Assembly: GCF_016919385.1 (NCBI RefSeq)
Contig: NZ_CP070351.1
Span: forward strand, 3,534,001 to 3,598,000
DNA: 64,000 nt
Direction: 5' to 3'
Source: Gordonia sp. PDNC005
Lineage (GTDB): Bacteria; Actinomycetota; Actinomycetes; Mycobacteriales; Mycobacteriaceae
Made by a program: the position numbers and the translations under genes
Notes under the pieces: generated by a model
What the model saw: only the letters and a program-made list of their open reading frames with translations
Databases searched by the model: none
Told to the model about the DNA's origin: nothing
Shown: positions 8,836 to 17,336 of the stretch, piece after piece
How the letters are laid out: each line of letters opens with the position of its first letter
Numbering within the stretch: the stretch's first letter is position 1

Positions 8836-9771
8836 GTGGTTCTCGACGTCACGCCCGCCGGGCGCTTCGCTCCGTCGCCGTCCGGCGATCTGCACATCGG
8901 AAATCTGCGGACCGCGGTCCTCGCCGATCTGTTCGCCCGCACGTCGGGCCGACGGTTCCTCATGCGTGTGGAAGACCTCGACCGCGTGCGCGAGGGCGCC
9001 GAGGAGCGTCAGCTCGCCGACCTCGCAGCGCTCGGCATCCGGTGGGCCGAGCCGGTGATCCGTCAGTCCGAGCGCCGCGATGTGTACACCGCGGTGGTCG
9101 ACGGATTGACCGCGGAAGGTCGCACTTTCGAGTGCTTCTGCACGCGCCGGGAGATCCTCGACGCACCGTCCGCGCCGCACGCCCCGCAGGGCGCCTACCC
9201 CGGCACCTGCCGCGACCTGACCGATGCCGAGCGTGATGAGCGGCGCCGCACCCGCCCGGCGGCGATCCGGTTGCGTGCCGATGTCACGGAGTTCACCGTC
9301 CACGATGCGCTGCACGGTCCGTTCACCGGCGACGTCGACGACTTCGTCCTGCGTCGCAACGACGGGACGCCCGCGTACAACCTGGCCGTGGTCGTCGACG
9401 ACACCGCGACCGGCGTCGACCAGGTGGTCAGGGGCGACGACTTGCTGAGCTCGGCACCCCGGCAGGCCTATCTCGCGACGCTACTCAGTGCGACGCCGCC
9501 GGAGTACGTGCACGTCCCGATGGTCCTGAACAGGAACGGAGCGCGTCTGGCCAAACGGGACGGCGCCGTCACTCTGTCCGACCTCGCCGAGCAGGGAGTC
9601 GACTCGGCCGGGGTCCTGTCCATGATCGCGGCGTCGCTGGGCATGGCCGGCGAGGGTGAGGCGGTCACCATCGACGTCCTCGCATCACGCTTCGACCCGG
9701 CCCGACTTCCTCGCGAACCGTGGGTGTTCGAGCCACGCACAGGGTCCGGGCATGGCGGTGCCCCCGCCTGA
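8836..9771 (+). CDS. gluQRS: Glutamyl-Q tRNA(Asp) synthetase
   Basis: The 311-residue protein is a truncated glutamyl-tRNA synthetase without anticodon-binding domain. GluQRS attaches glutamate to the queuosine base of tRNA(Asp). The class-I signature reads DLHIGN (about 18-23), and the KMSKS-like loop reads LAKRDG. A zinc-site cysteine cluster is seen (CFCTRR and a later YPGTCRD). I place the start at GTG 8836 because a perfect TACGGT -10 box (8823-8828) lies exactly 7 bases before it, giving leaderless mRNA; GTG 8827 would overlap the -10. A Tgt homologue occurs 5 kb away in this window, which fits a queuosine-related role, but no queuosine synthesis gene is visible here. Confidence 0.9.
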   Translation: MVLDVTPAGRFAPSPSGDLHIGNLRTAVLADLFARTSGRRFLMRVEDLDRVREGAEERQLADLAALGIRWAEPVIRQSERRDVYTAVVDGLTAEGRTFECFCTRREILDAPSAPHAPQGAYPGTCRDLTDAERDERRRTRPAAIRLRADVTEFTVHDALHGPFTGDVDDFVLRRNDGTPAYNLAVVVDDTATGVDQVVRGDDLLSSAPRQAYLATLLSATPPEYVHVPMVLNRNGARLAKRDGAVTLSDLAEQGVDSAGVLSMIAASLGMAGEGEAVTIDVLASRFDPARLPREPWVFEPRTGSGHGGAPA

Positions 9772-9786
9772 GCAGCTCAGGCGGGG
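9762..9786. terminator. Bidirectional terminator over both stop codons
   Basis: A perfect 11-bp stem with a 3-base loop (CCCCGCCTGAG-CAG-CTCAGGCGGGG) contains the stop codons of gluQRS (9769-9771) and of the convergent DUF222 gene (9777-9779). It is symmetric, so it can serve both strands. There is no long T tract, as is common in high-GC actinobacteria. Confidence 0.7.
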
Positions 9787-11285
9787 TTGCGCACCACGTC
9801 GACCCCGGGTGGGGCCGGTGGTCCCGGTGGTGGTGCCGGGATTCGGCAGGAGAGCCACTTCTCCACTGCCGATCCGGACTGGGTGGCCCGGATCGCCGGG
9901 AGGAGCTTCTCCGGCTGCAGCGAGTGGTTGACCTTCCACGGCTCGTTCGAGCCGGTGGGTCGCCAGCCGACCCGGCCCTTGAACGGGCCCGAGGTCAGGA
10001 TGGTGGTCTCCCATCCGCCGGGTGTGGTGGAGACGCTGCGGTTATGTCCTCCGCACGCACCGCCCAGGTGGTCGATGTCGGTCGGGCCGCCGTCTTGCCA
10101 GTCGGGCATGTGATGCGCCTGGGTGCGGGACCACGGGGTGGTGCAGCCGGGTGCGGTGCAGCCGCGGTCCCGGCCGAACAAAGCTAGGCGTTGCGCCAGC
10201 GACGCCAGACGCTTGCCGCGACCCAGGTACAGAACCTGCGACGACTGGCCCTCGAACACTTCGAGCCACGGGGTCGCGTCGACGGCGAGGTCGACCAGAT
10301 CGGCCACGGGCAGACGCGTGCCGGTCGCGGTGACCGCAACACCTGCCCGGTTTTCGAGGTCTTCGAGCGATGCGGTGACCACCAAATGCGACGGGAGGGC
10401 GACGGAGTCGCCGAGGGCGCCGTTGGCGAGGAGGTGGTCGAGCATTGCTTCGAGTGCGTCATGGTTGCGCTGGGACTGCGACCGGACATCCCGTTCGCGG
10501 GCGGCGGAGAGTGCCTCGGCGTCGGCGCCGTAGGCGGCGCCGCGGGGTGACTCGGGGTCGTCGGGGTTGTTCATCCCGGGTTCTGCCCAGAGGGTGAGGA
10601 TTGCTTCGAGCTTGGCGCGAAGCGCCGGCGACAGTTGTGCCCGGATCTTGGACATCAGGCGCTTGTCCTGCGGTTGGATCGCGAATCCTCGGGTCCGGGC
10701 GCGGTCAGCGTCGTCAGTCAGGGAGCCGTCGGGGTCGAGGTGGGCCAGGATGCGGCGTCCGACTTCGCGGGTGCCCTCCGGGGTCAGGTCGCGGGACAGT
10801 TCGGCGAGCTCAGCTTCGGCACGAGCCTTGTCCTCGGCCGGGATGGCGGCGGGGATCTCCTCGATCACGGCGACGATCTCATTGACGTGGTCGACCGACA
10901 GGTCGCCATCGGCAACGGCGGCGGCGGTGGCCGGCAAGACCGGGTCAAGCTGATCGCCGGAGAAGTTGTACATCGGGCTGATCGCCAACGCCGCAGTCAG
11001 ACGGCGCTTGCTCGCCCCGACACCGAGGCGCAGCGCGGAAGTCAGGTACTTGCCCGGCGTCTGCGCTCCCGCCTTGCGGTACGCGCCGCGGGTAGAGACC
11101 TCCGCGAAGAGGCGGGCGTCCACGCCGTCCGCCCGACGGTGCGAACGCTCAAGAACATCCGCAGCGAGCAGGACATCGTCGTCGGTCATCGCCGTAAGCG
11201 ACACCGACGAGAGCTTCGCGGCCACCTCATCCTGCAGGTGAGCCAGTTCGAGAGGCGAATCGGGGAGATCAAATGTGTCGATCAT
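9777..11285 (-). CDS. DUF222 / HNH endonuclease domain protein (13E12-type)
   Basis: The protein has 502 residues from ATG 11285. The N-terminal and central part is the helical DUF222 domain. The C-terminal part carries an HNH nuclease motif: CTAPGCTTPWSRTQAHHMPDW followed by HLGGACGGHNR. This is the mycobacterial 13E12-repeat-like family, often in many copies per genome; its physiological role is unknown. The start is set at 11285 because a run of eight G (minus strand) gives a purine-rich ribosome site just before it. The frame is open to 11459 but that extension has no family resemblance. It converges on gluQRS with stop codons five bases apart. Confidence 0.85.
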   Translation of the reverse strand: MIDTFDLPDSPLELAHLQDEVAAKLSSVSLTAMTDDDVLLAADVLERSHRRADGVDARLFAEVSTRGAYRKAGAQTPGKYLTSALRLGVGASKRRLTAALAISPMYNFSGDQLDPVLPATAAAVADGDLSVDHVNEIVAVIEEIPAAIPAEDKARAEAELAELSRDLTPEGTREVGRRILAHLDPDGSLTDDADRARTRGFAIQPQDKRLMSKIRAQLSPALRAKLEAILTLWAEPGMNNPDDPESPRGAAYGADAEALSAARERDVRSQSQRNHDALEAMLDHLLANGALGDSVALPSHLVVTASLEDLENRAGVAVTATGTRLPVADLVDLAVDATPWLEVFEGQSSQVLYLGRGKRLASLAQRLALFGRDRGCTAPGCTTPWSRTQAHHMPDWQDGGPTDIDHLGGACGGHNRSVSTTPGGWETTILTSGPFKGRVGWRPTGSNEPWKVNHSLQPEKLLPAIRATQSGSAVEKWLSCRIPAPPPGPPAPPGVDVVRNPA

Positions 11286-11514
11286 GGCGTTCGCCCCCCC
11301 CTTCAGAGAGCCTTGGGTAGTGTCCGGTTTTGCTGTTATCTCCAGTGTAAACCTATTGTGCGACAAATCATAGCGTTTTCGTAAATCCGTTCGATTCTGG
11401 GGAAAGCCAGTCGTTCCAACTGTTCTCCAAGCGACGACTCCTACGCTGAGCGTGTTCACGACGTCATCGGCGGCGTCGGAAGTTTCCGGACATCACTGGA
11501 CCAGGAGGACTGAA

Positions 11515-12219
11515 GTGACAATCTCTACTCTCATGCGCGGACTCGTCGTCACCGCATCGGCCTGCGCGCTTGTCGTAGGAGTCGCCTCGTGCAGCAAGGA
11601 CGACTCGTCGAGCAGCTCCGCTTCCACCACGAGCAACTCGACGACGCCCACGGCGACCACCAGCTCTGCTCCGACGACGTCCAGCAGCACGGGTGCGAAC
11701 CCGACGATCGCCGACTACATCAAAGAACAGGGCATCACCGAGACGAAGGCGACCCCGGGAGAGGACGGTGCTCCCAGCGTCGACATGCCTACACCCGACG
11801 GCTGGGCACAGGTCGAGAAGAGCGACCTGCCCGAGTACGCCCTCGGCGCGATCAAGTACTCCGGCGCTCAGGGCTCCAACTACACCGCGAACATCGTGGC
11901 GTTGTTCTCGAAACTGACCGGCCCCGTCGACGTGGACAAGCTCTTCGAACTCGCGCCGGGCGAACTCCGCAACCTCGACGACTTCAGTGAGATCGGGTCG
12001 GGACACAAGTCCACGCTGTCCGGATTCGGGTCGTACAAGATGGCCGGGCAGTACACCCTCAAGGGCATGACGGTGCTCACCGCGCAGCAGACCGTCGTCA
12101 TCGAGGCCGCCGACGCCGTGTACGTCCTCCAGCTGAACGCCACCAGCAATGAGGATCAGGCCGACGCGCTGCAGAAGGCCATGGACCAGATCGACGAGCA
12201 GACCAAGATCACCGCATAG
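11515..12219 (+). CDS. LpqN/LpqT-family lipoprotein
   Basis: The 234-residue protein starts at GTG 11515, which follows a strong AGGAGG site (11503-11508). The signal peptide ends in a lipobox GVASC, cysteine 26. A serine/threonine-rich linker (about 30-60) leads to a single domain with PDGWAQVE and ANIVALFSKLTGPVDVDKL, recognisable as the mycobacterial LpqN family. Members are cell-envelope lipoproteins of unknown biochemical activity. An in-frame GTG at 11452 is disfavoured by the ribosome site and signal peptide. A strong hairpin follows 11 bases after the stop. Confidence 0.8.
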   Translation: MTISTLMRGLVVTASACALVVGVASCSKDDSSSSSASTTSNSTTPTATTSSAPTTSSSTGANPTIADYIKEQGITETKATPGEDGAPSVDMPTPDGWAQVEKSDLPEYALGAIKYSGAQGSNYTANIVALFSKLTGPVDVDKLFELAPGELRNLDDFSEIGSGHKSTLSGFGSYKMAGQYTLKGMTVLTAQQTVVIEAADAVYVLQLNATSNEDQADALQKAMDQIDEQTKITA

Positions 12220-12230
12220 GTGTCACGCGA

Positions 12231-12267
12231 GTACGGACCCGACACCGCGAAGGTGTCGGGTCCGTAC
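12231..12267. terminator. Bidirectional terminator hairpin
   Basis: A perfect 16-bp stem, GTACGGACCCGACACC, with loop GCGAA and its exact complement lies between the convergent lpqN-like and VOC genes. It can end transcription from both sides. Confidence 0.85.
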
Positions 12268-12281
12268 GTGGCCTGGAAGGG

Positions 12282-12695
12282 TCAGAGCTGGTCGATGCGG
12301 ACGAGGTTGCCCGACGGGTCGCGGAACGCGCAGTCGCGGACCCCGTAGTTCTGGTCGGTCGGCTCCTGCACCACGTCGGCTCCGGCCGCGGCGACCTTCT
12401 CGAACAGCGCGTCGAGGTCGTCGGAGGCGAGAGTCACCGCGCCGTACGACCCCTTCGCCATGAGATCGAGGATGGTCGCCCGCTCGGCGTCGGTGATGCC
12501 GGGGTCGACGGCCGGCGGGTGAAGCACGATCGACACGTCGCTCTGCCCGACGGGTCCCAAGGTGATCCACCGGAGGTCGTTGTAGCCGACGTCCTTACGG
12601 ACCTCGAAGCCGAGCATGTCGCGGTAGAACTTCAGCGATTCGTCGGCGTCGTTGTGAGGGAGGAATGCGTACTGGATCTTCACGTTCATGGTCAT
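12282..12695 (-). CDS. VOC (glyoxalase/bleomycin-resistance) family protein
   Basis: The 137-residue protein shows the paired beta-alpha-beta-beta-beta modules of the vicinal oxygen chelate fold: AFLPHNDADESLKFYRDMLGFEV near the start and CAFRDPSGNLVRIDQL at the end. The second module has the usual FRDPSGN turn. VOC proteins include dioxygenases, glyoxalases and drug-binding proteins; the substrate here is unknown. It starts 10 bases after the stop of a small AraC-type regulator gene, a common pairing in actinobacteria, so it is probably the regulator's target. Start may be ATG 12695 or ATG 12689. Confidence 0.85.
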   Translation of the reverse strand: MTMNVKIQYAFLPHNDADESLKFYRDMLGFEVRKDVGYNDLRWITLGPVGQSDVSIVLHPPAVDPGITDAERATILDLMAKGSYGAVTLASDDLDALFEKVAAAGADVVQEPTDQNYGVRDCAFRDPSGNLVRIDQL

Positions 12696-12705
12696 GCCGT
12701 CGACG

Positions 12706-13143
12706 TTATTCGGCGGTCGGACGACGCGCTTCTCGATTCCTGACCGGTCTTGCGACCTGTTTGGCGAGGCATGCGGGGACGCCGTCCCATTCGCTCCCGT
12801 TGTTGCGCTGATACACGCTCGGCGGCACGCCGACGAGCTCGGTGAATCTGGTGCTGAACGTCCCCAGCGACGACGACCCGACCGCGAAGCAGACCTCGGT
12901 CACAGACATGTCGCCCCGCCTGAGCAACGTCATCGCACGTTCCACCCGCCGCGTCATCAGATACGAGTACGGCGATTCCCCGTAGACACGTTTGAACTCG
13001 CGGCTCAGGTGGCCTGCCGACATGAACACGCCGCTCGCGAGTTCTTCCACGTTGAGCGGCTTGTCGAATTCGCGGTCGATCCGGTCCCGAACCCGACGCA
13101 TCGCGACGACAGTCTGCCGTCTGGTGTCCCGATCGTCGGCCAT
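12706..13143 (-). CDS. AraC-family transcriptional regulator (DNA-binding domain only)
   Basis: The 145-residue protein consists almost only of the AraC double helix-turn-helix: first helix pair around LNVEELASGVFMSAGHLSREFKRVYG, second around MSVTEVCFAVGSSSLGTFSTRFTELVG, ending in the family PPSVYQR. There is no separate effector-binding domain, as usual for this small subfamily, which often sits beside a VOC gene. It lies between the D-threonine-aldolase-like gene (11 bases) and the VOC gene (10 bases) on the same strand, so these form one unit. A basic tail of unknown role follows the domain. Confidence 0.85.
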   Translation of the reverse strand: MADDRDTRRQTVVAMRRVRDRIDREFDKPLNVEELASGVFMSAGHLSREFKRVYGESPYSYLMTRRVERAMTLLRRGDMSVTEVCFAVGSSSLGTFSTRFTELVGVPPSVYQRNNGSEWDGVPACLAKQVARPVRNREARRPTAE

Positions 13144-13154
13144 GGCCCGCCCGC

Positions 13155-14240
13155 TCAGCTGTTGCGGCCGCGCGCGGCGACAGTCCATCGTCCGACGACG
13201 AGCCCGCCGCGCGCCACCGCGACGTCGTCGACGAGGTTCAACACCGGGCACACGTGGTTGGGGACAACCCGGATGCGCGAGCCGAGCGCCGGCAGCGCCG
13301 CACGCTTGGGGAACTCGACCGTCGCGTGGTGCTCCGACAGGGCCGTGACTCGCGCGTCCGGATGATCGCGCAGCCGCGCGAACCCGGTGGTCCACCCCGG
13401 ACGGTCGCTGCCGAGCACTTTGCTTCCGGAGTCGAGGACGATGCGGCGGTTGGCCGGGCCCTCGTGCCTGCTGACAACCGTGGCGAGCACGGTGAGCGCG
13501 ATGTCGTCGGGTTCGATACGCCCGAGCTCCCACTGCTGGGCGTCGCCGAACACGTAGACGCCCGGCCGGGCTTCGGTGAGCACGTCGGCGTCGGACAGCA
13601 GCGCGCTCGGAGTGGACCCACCACTGCGGACGTCCACGCGGAATCCGGCCTCGGTGAGGAGGTCGGCCGCATCCCGCAGAGTTGTCGCCTCCTGCGTCGC
13701 CGCGGGCACCTGAGCGTCGGGCCCGTAGCTGTGGCCGGGGAAGGTGAACACACCGCTCACCCGCAGGCCCGCATCGGCGGCGGCCTTCGCGACGTCGACC
13801 ACGTCGTCGACGAGCGCGCCGGTGCGGTGATGCCCGCTGTCGACCTCGATGACCACTTCGACCCTGGAGACGGCATCGCCGAGCAGCCGCGCCGCGGTCA
13901 CCGCGGCCGGCGCGGAGTCGATTCCGAATGAGATGTCCACCCGCTTCGCGAGTGCTGCGAGTCGCGCGGCTGACGACCGTGTGAGCCACAGCGGGTAGGC
14001 GATGAACAGATCGTCGACCCCGGCGTCGGCGAAGACCTCCGCCTCGCCGATCGTCGCGACGGACAGCCCGACGGCCCCTGCCTTGATCTGCTTGTGAGCG
14101 ATCTCGACGATCTTGTGCGTTTTGGCGTGGGGTCGCAGGTCGACGCCCTTGGCGGCCATCGCATCGGCCATCGCGGCGATGTTCCGGTCCAGGACATCGG
14201 CGTCGACGATCACAGTCGGAGTGCCGACCATGTCACCCAT
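13155..14240 (-). CDS. D-threonine aldolase / D-serine dehydratase-like PLP enzyme
   Basis: The 361-residue protein has the alanine-racemase-type barrel of the low-specificity D-threonine aldolase family. The PLP motif RPHAKTHK places the Schiff-base lysine at about residue 40. The dyad DSGHHRTG and the C-terminal metal-binding PNHVCPVLNL (His and Cys ligands) are conserved. It would cleave D-3-hydroxy amino acids to glycine and an aldehyde, or dehydrate D-serine. ATG 14240 overlaps the tgt stop (8 bases) and has GGGGA upstream; ATG 14231 is an alternative. It is co-transcribed with tgt, an AraC regulator and a VOC protein. The choice between aldolase and dehydratase is uncertain. Confidence 0.85.
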   Translation of the reverse strand: MGDMVGTPTVIVDADVLDRNIAAMADAMAAKGVDLRPHAKTHKIVEIAHKQIKAGAVGLSVATIGEAEVFADAGVDDLFIAYPLWLTRSSAARLAALAKRVDISFGIDSAPAAVTAARLLGDAVSRVEVVIEVDSGHHRTGALVDDVVDVAKAAADAGLRVSGVFTFPGHSYGPDAQVPAATQEATTLRDAADLLTEAGFRVDVRSGGSTPSALLSDADVLTEARPGVYVFGDAQQWELGRIEPDDIALTVLATVVSRHEGPANRRIVLDSGSKVLGSDRPGWTTGFARLRDHPDARVTALSEHHATVEFPKRAALPALGSRIRVVPNHVCPVLNLVDDVAVARGGLVVGRWTVAARGRNS

Positions 14241-15480
14241 TGCGCTTGGTCCCCGCGTAGTAGCGGCCGAGGAACTCGTCGCGGTACTCGACGTAGTTCC
14301 CGTCCTCGATCGCCTTGCGAGCTCGGTCGACGAGCGTGATGGTGAACGACAGGTTGTGCAGTGTCGCCAAGGTCGACGCCAGTCCTTCCTTCGCCTTGAA
14401 CAGGTGATGCAGGTAGGCCCGCGTGTACTGGGTGGAGTAGTTGTCGAGTTCCGCGTCGAGCGGAGTGAAATCGCGTTTGAACTTGGCGTTCGTGATGTTG
14501 TAGCGGCCGTCGAACGAGTAGATGGCCCCGTTGCGCGCGACGCGCGTCGGGGAGACGCAGTCGAAGGTGTCGGCGCCGTTCTCGATGGCAGTGAAGATGT
14601 CGTCCGGCTCGCTGATGCCGAGCAGGTGCCGGGGTGCGTCGTCGGGCATCTCGTCGGTGACCCACCCGACGATGGTGCCGAGGTTGTCTTTCTCAAGGGC
14701 GCCGCCGATGCCGTAGCCGCCGAAACCCTTGCCGCCGTTGTCGCGGTCGATGCGACTCAGTTCCACGAGGTCGCGTGTGGCCTTGCGCCGCAGGTCCTCG
14801 TACTGGGCACCCTGAATCACTCCCCACAGCGCCTGCTGCGGGCGGTGTGAACGCTCGGTCGACAGCCTGTTGTGCTCGGCCAGGCAGCGGATGGCCCACT
14901 GCCGGGTCCGCTCCAGCGACTGCTCCTGGTACCCGCGGGTGTTCATCAGCGTGGTGAGTTCGTCGAACGCGAAGATGATGTCGGCGCCGAGCTGGTGCTG
15001 GATCTGCATCGACACCTCCGGGGTGAACCGGTGGCTGGTGCCGTCGATGTGCGATTTGAAGGTGACGCCGTCGTCGTCGACGTTCGCCAGGCGCTCTTTG
15101 CCCTCGGCGATGATCGTGTCGTCCTGCGGACCGGTCGCGTCCATCGAGATGACCTTCTTGAACCCGACGCCGAGCGACATCACCTGAAAGCCGCCACTGT
15201 CGGTGTACGTCGGTCCGGGCCAGTTCATGAAGCGCCCGAGACCACCCGCTTCGTCGACGATGTCGGAGCCGGGTTGCAGGTACAGGTGGTAGGCGTTCGC
15301 CAGCACGGCCTGCGCCCCGAGCGCTGCCACCTGTTCGGGCACCACGGTCTTCACCGTCGCCTTGGTTCCGACGGGCACAAAAGCCGGCGTCTGGATCTCT
15401 CCGTGCGGAGTGACGATGGTGCCGGTACGACCGGCCGTCCCGTCGAGGGTGGAACGCCGGATGAACTCACTGCTGGTCAC
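14233..15480 (-). CDS. tgt: Tgt-family tRNA-guanine transglycosylase lacking zinc cysteines
   Basis: This 415-residue protein is a tRNA-guanine transglycosylase homologue, which swaps guanine-34 for a queuosine precursor or queuine. The general base (TDSGGFQVMSLG, Asp94) and nucleophile (FDCVSPTRVARNG, Asp307) are present. The usual zinc ligands are not: where bacterial Tgt has Cys-x-Cys-Tyr-Thr-Cys, this protein reads LDNYST (345-350), giving Leu, Asn and Thr; only the following HH is kept. The base-recognition loop reads GYGIGGALEK rather than the usual GGLAVGE type. Start is GTG 15480: ATG 15519 would place the start inside the divergent lipoprotein's start codon. It leads an operon with a D-threonine-aldolase-like enzyme. 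The substrate may be queuine, preQ1 or something else. Confidence 0.8.
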   Translation of the reverse strand: MTSSEFIRRSTLDGTAGRTGTIVTPHGEIQTPAFVPVGTKATVKTVVPEQVAALGAQAVLANAYHLYLQPGSDIVDEAGGLGRFMNWPGPTYTDSGGFQVMSLGVGFKKVISMDATGPQDDTIIAEGKERLANVDDDGVTFKSHIDGTSHRFTPEVSMQIQHQLGADIIFAFDELTTLMNTRGYQEQSLERTRQWAIRCLAEHNRLSTERSHRPQQALWGVIQGAQYEDLRRKATRDLVELSRIDRDNGGKGFGGYGIGGALEKDNLGTIVGWVTDEMPDDAPRHLLGISEPDDIFTAIENGADTFDCVSPTRVARNGAIYSFDGRYNITNAKFKRDFTPLDAELDNYSTQYTRAYLHHLFKAKEGLASTLATLHNLSFTITLVDRARKAIEDGNYVEYRDEFLGRYYAGTKRNG

Positions 15481-15517
15481 GAGGACCCATTGTTCCAGGT
15501 TCGCTACCGTGGGGACC

Positions 15518-15967
15518 ATGATGACTCGCACGATGAAGCTCGCCGCAACCGCAGTCCTGGGCCTCGCGCTCGCCGGAACCGTCGCCGCATGCGGTGACGA
15601 GACCGCTGCCCCGAGCGCCGAGTCGACGTCGACCACCGCGGCGGTCACTCCCCCGACCGACCGCAGTGTCCCCGTCGTGCCAGGTCGCAAGCCCACATCG
15701 GAGACGGCCACCACTCCGGAGTCGAGCACCCCGGACGATGCGAAGTCGTGCGGACCGGCGAAGGGCCCCGACGGAGCGCTGCAGATCCATCTCGTCGAGG
15801 GCGACGTGACGTGCGCGACCGCGAAGGCCATCGCGAAGGAGTACAGCCCGCTCATCGCGACCGGTCAGACGCAGAAGGTCCGCGACTGGGAGTGCGGCCC
15901 GTCCACCGTCACCGGTGAACTCGCCCGATGCACCTACGACTCCAAGGCCTTCGCCCTGGTCCCGTAG
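15518..15967 (+). CDS. Small lipoprotein
   Basis: The 149-residue protein has a clear lipoprotein signal ending in VAAC (cysteine 25), a serine/threonine/proline-rich linker to about residue 70, and a small domain with four cysteines (SCGP, VTCATA, WECGP, ARCTY) that probably form disulphides outside the membrane. I do not recognise the domain. The start is well supported: TACCGT (15505-15510) is followed after 7 bases by ATG 15518, the leaderless arrangement seen repeatedly here. It is divergent from tgt with 37 bases between starts and converges on murF. Confidence 0.75.
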   Translation: MMTRTMKLAATAVLGLALAGTVAACGDETAAPSAESTSTTAAVTPPTDRSVPVVPGRKPTSETATTPESSTPDDAKSCGPAKGPDGALQIHLVEGDVTCATAKAIAKEYSPLIATGQTQKVRDWECGPSTVTGELARCTYDSKAFALVP

Positions 15968-15977
15968 CCACCTGGAT

Positions 15978-17297
15978 CTACGCGAGCGCCTGCGCGACGC
16001 GTTCGAGCTGAGCGACGCGGCTGCCCTTCACCAGGACCGCGTCGCCCTCGGACAGGTCACCGAGTGCCGCGACGGCCCCCGCTACGTCCGCCACGTGGAT
16101 CACTCCGGTGTCGCCGTAGGCGGGTTCGTCGACGGCGATGACGGTGATCCCCAGTTCCGTCGCCTGGCGCGCAACGTCCCGGTGGGCGGCCGGACCGTCT
16201 GCGCCGAGCTCGGCCATCGTCCCGACAACGGCGAAACGTCGCCGTGCGTCGAGGCGATGCAGCGACGAGAGACCGGCGATCATCGACGTCGGGTTCGCGT
16301 TGTAGGCGTCGTTGATCACCGTGACGCCCGCAGCCGTTGTGCTCATCTCCATGCGGAGCCCGGAGAGCGCGGCATCGTTCAACCCGGACGGCAGGGCTTC
16401 GAGCGGAACGCCGAGCCCACACGCAGCGGCGGCCGCAGCCAGCGCGTTCGGGACTTGGTGCTCGCCACGTGCCTGCAGCGCGACCGGCGTCGAACCCCAA
16501 GGGCTGTGCAGCGTGAACGATGGTCGGAGCTGCGCGTCGAGCACCACATCGGTGGCGCGGACGTCGGCGTCGTCGGCGACCCCGTACGTGAGGACCCGCG
16601 CCTGCGTGCGCGACCGCATGGCCTTGACCACCGCGTGATCGGCGTTGAGGACTGCGATTCCGTCGGTGGGCAGTGATTCGACGAGTTCGCCCTTGGCTTG
16701 AGCGACGTCGTCGAGGGTTCCGAACATCTCCAAGTGGACGGCTTCGACGCGGGTGATGACACCGACCGTCGGGGACGCGATGCCACAAAGAAGCGCGATG
16801 TGCCCGACTCCTCGCGCGCCCATCTCGAGGACGACGGCCTCAGTGTCGTCGGGCGCACCGAGAAGCGTGAGCGGCAGGCCCAGTTCGTTGTTGAACGACT
16901 TCTCACTGGCCGCCGTGCGGTACGTGGTCGCGAGGACACCTGCGAGCAGATCCTTCGTCGACGTCTTGCCGACGGACCCGGTCACACCGACGACCCGCGG
17001 TGGAAGTGACGCGCGGACCGCCCGACCGATGTCTGCGAGGGCAACTGCGGTGTCGGAGACCTGCACAGCTGTTGCACTCACCGCGGGATCCGGTGCGCGG
17101 TCTGTCAGGTAGACGGTGGCGCCAGCGTCGACGGCGACCGGAATGAAATCGTGACCGTCACGCGCTGCGACGATCGGCACGAACAGCTGACCGGGGGCGA
17201 TAGTGCGCGAGTCGATACTCGCCGAAACGACCTGGACGTCCGGCCCGTGAAGGGTTCCAGCGGTGGCTGCTGCGATCTGACTGGCGAGGAGGTGCAC
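15978..17297 (-). CDS. murF: UDP-N-acetylmuramoyl-tripeptide--D-alanyl-D-alanine ligase
   Basis: The 439-residue Mur ligase adds D-Ala-D-Ala to the UDP-MurNAc tripeptide in the cytoplasm, the last soluble step of peptidoglycan precursor synthesis. The ATP loop reads GVTGSVGKTST (about 104-114), followed by the ALEMGARG-like VVLEMGARGVGH and the ligase C-terminal INDAYNANPTSM. The GTG start (17297) follows a TAGCGT -10 after 8 bases. It is divergent from ddl, whose product is its own substrate, with only 39 bases between the starts. This differs from the usual location of murF inside the dcw cluster. Confidence 0.92.
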   Translation of the reverse strand: MHLLASQIAAATAGTLHGPDVQVVSASIDSRTIAPGQLFVPIVAARDGHDFIPVAVDAGATVYLTDRAPDPAVSATAVQVSDTAVALADIGRAVRASLPPRVVGVTGSVGKTSTKDLLAGVLATTYRTAASEKSFNNELGLPLTLLGAPDDTEAVVLEMGARGVGHIALLCGIASPTVGVITRVEAVHLEMFGTLDDVAQAKGELVESLPTDGIAVLNADHAVVKAMRSRTQARVLTYGVADDADVRATDVVLDAQLRPSFTLHSPWGSTPVALQARGEHQVPNALAAAAAACGLGVPLEALPSGLNDAALSGLRMEMSTTAAGVTVINDAYNANPTSMIAGLSSLHRLDARRRFAVVGTMAELGADGPAAHRDVARQATELGITVIAVDEPAYGDTGVIHVADVAGAVAALGDLSEGDAVLVKGSRVAQLERVAQALA

Positions 17298-17336
17298 GAA
17301 GAGAAACGCTACAGGCGAACACGTATCCTGGCACCC
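17298..17336. promoter_or_regulatory. Divergent leaderless promoters of murF and ddl
   Basis: The 39-base gap contains a -10 box for each side: TATCCT (17324-17329) 7 bases before the ddl ATG, and TAGCGT on the minus strand (plus 17306-17311) 8 bases before the murF GTG. The -35 region of each must lie within the other's promoter or coding start, so the two promoters probably influence each other. Confidence 0.55.
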
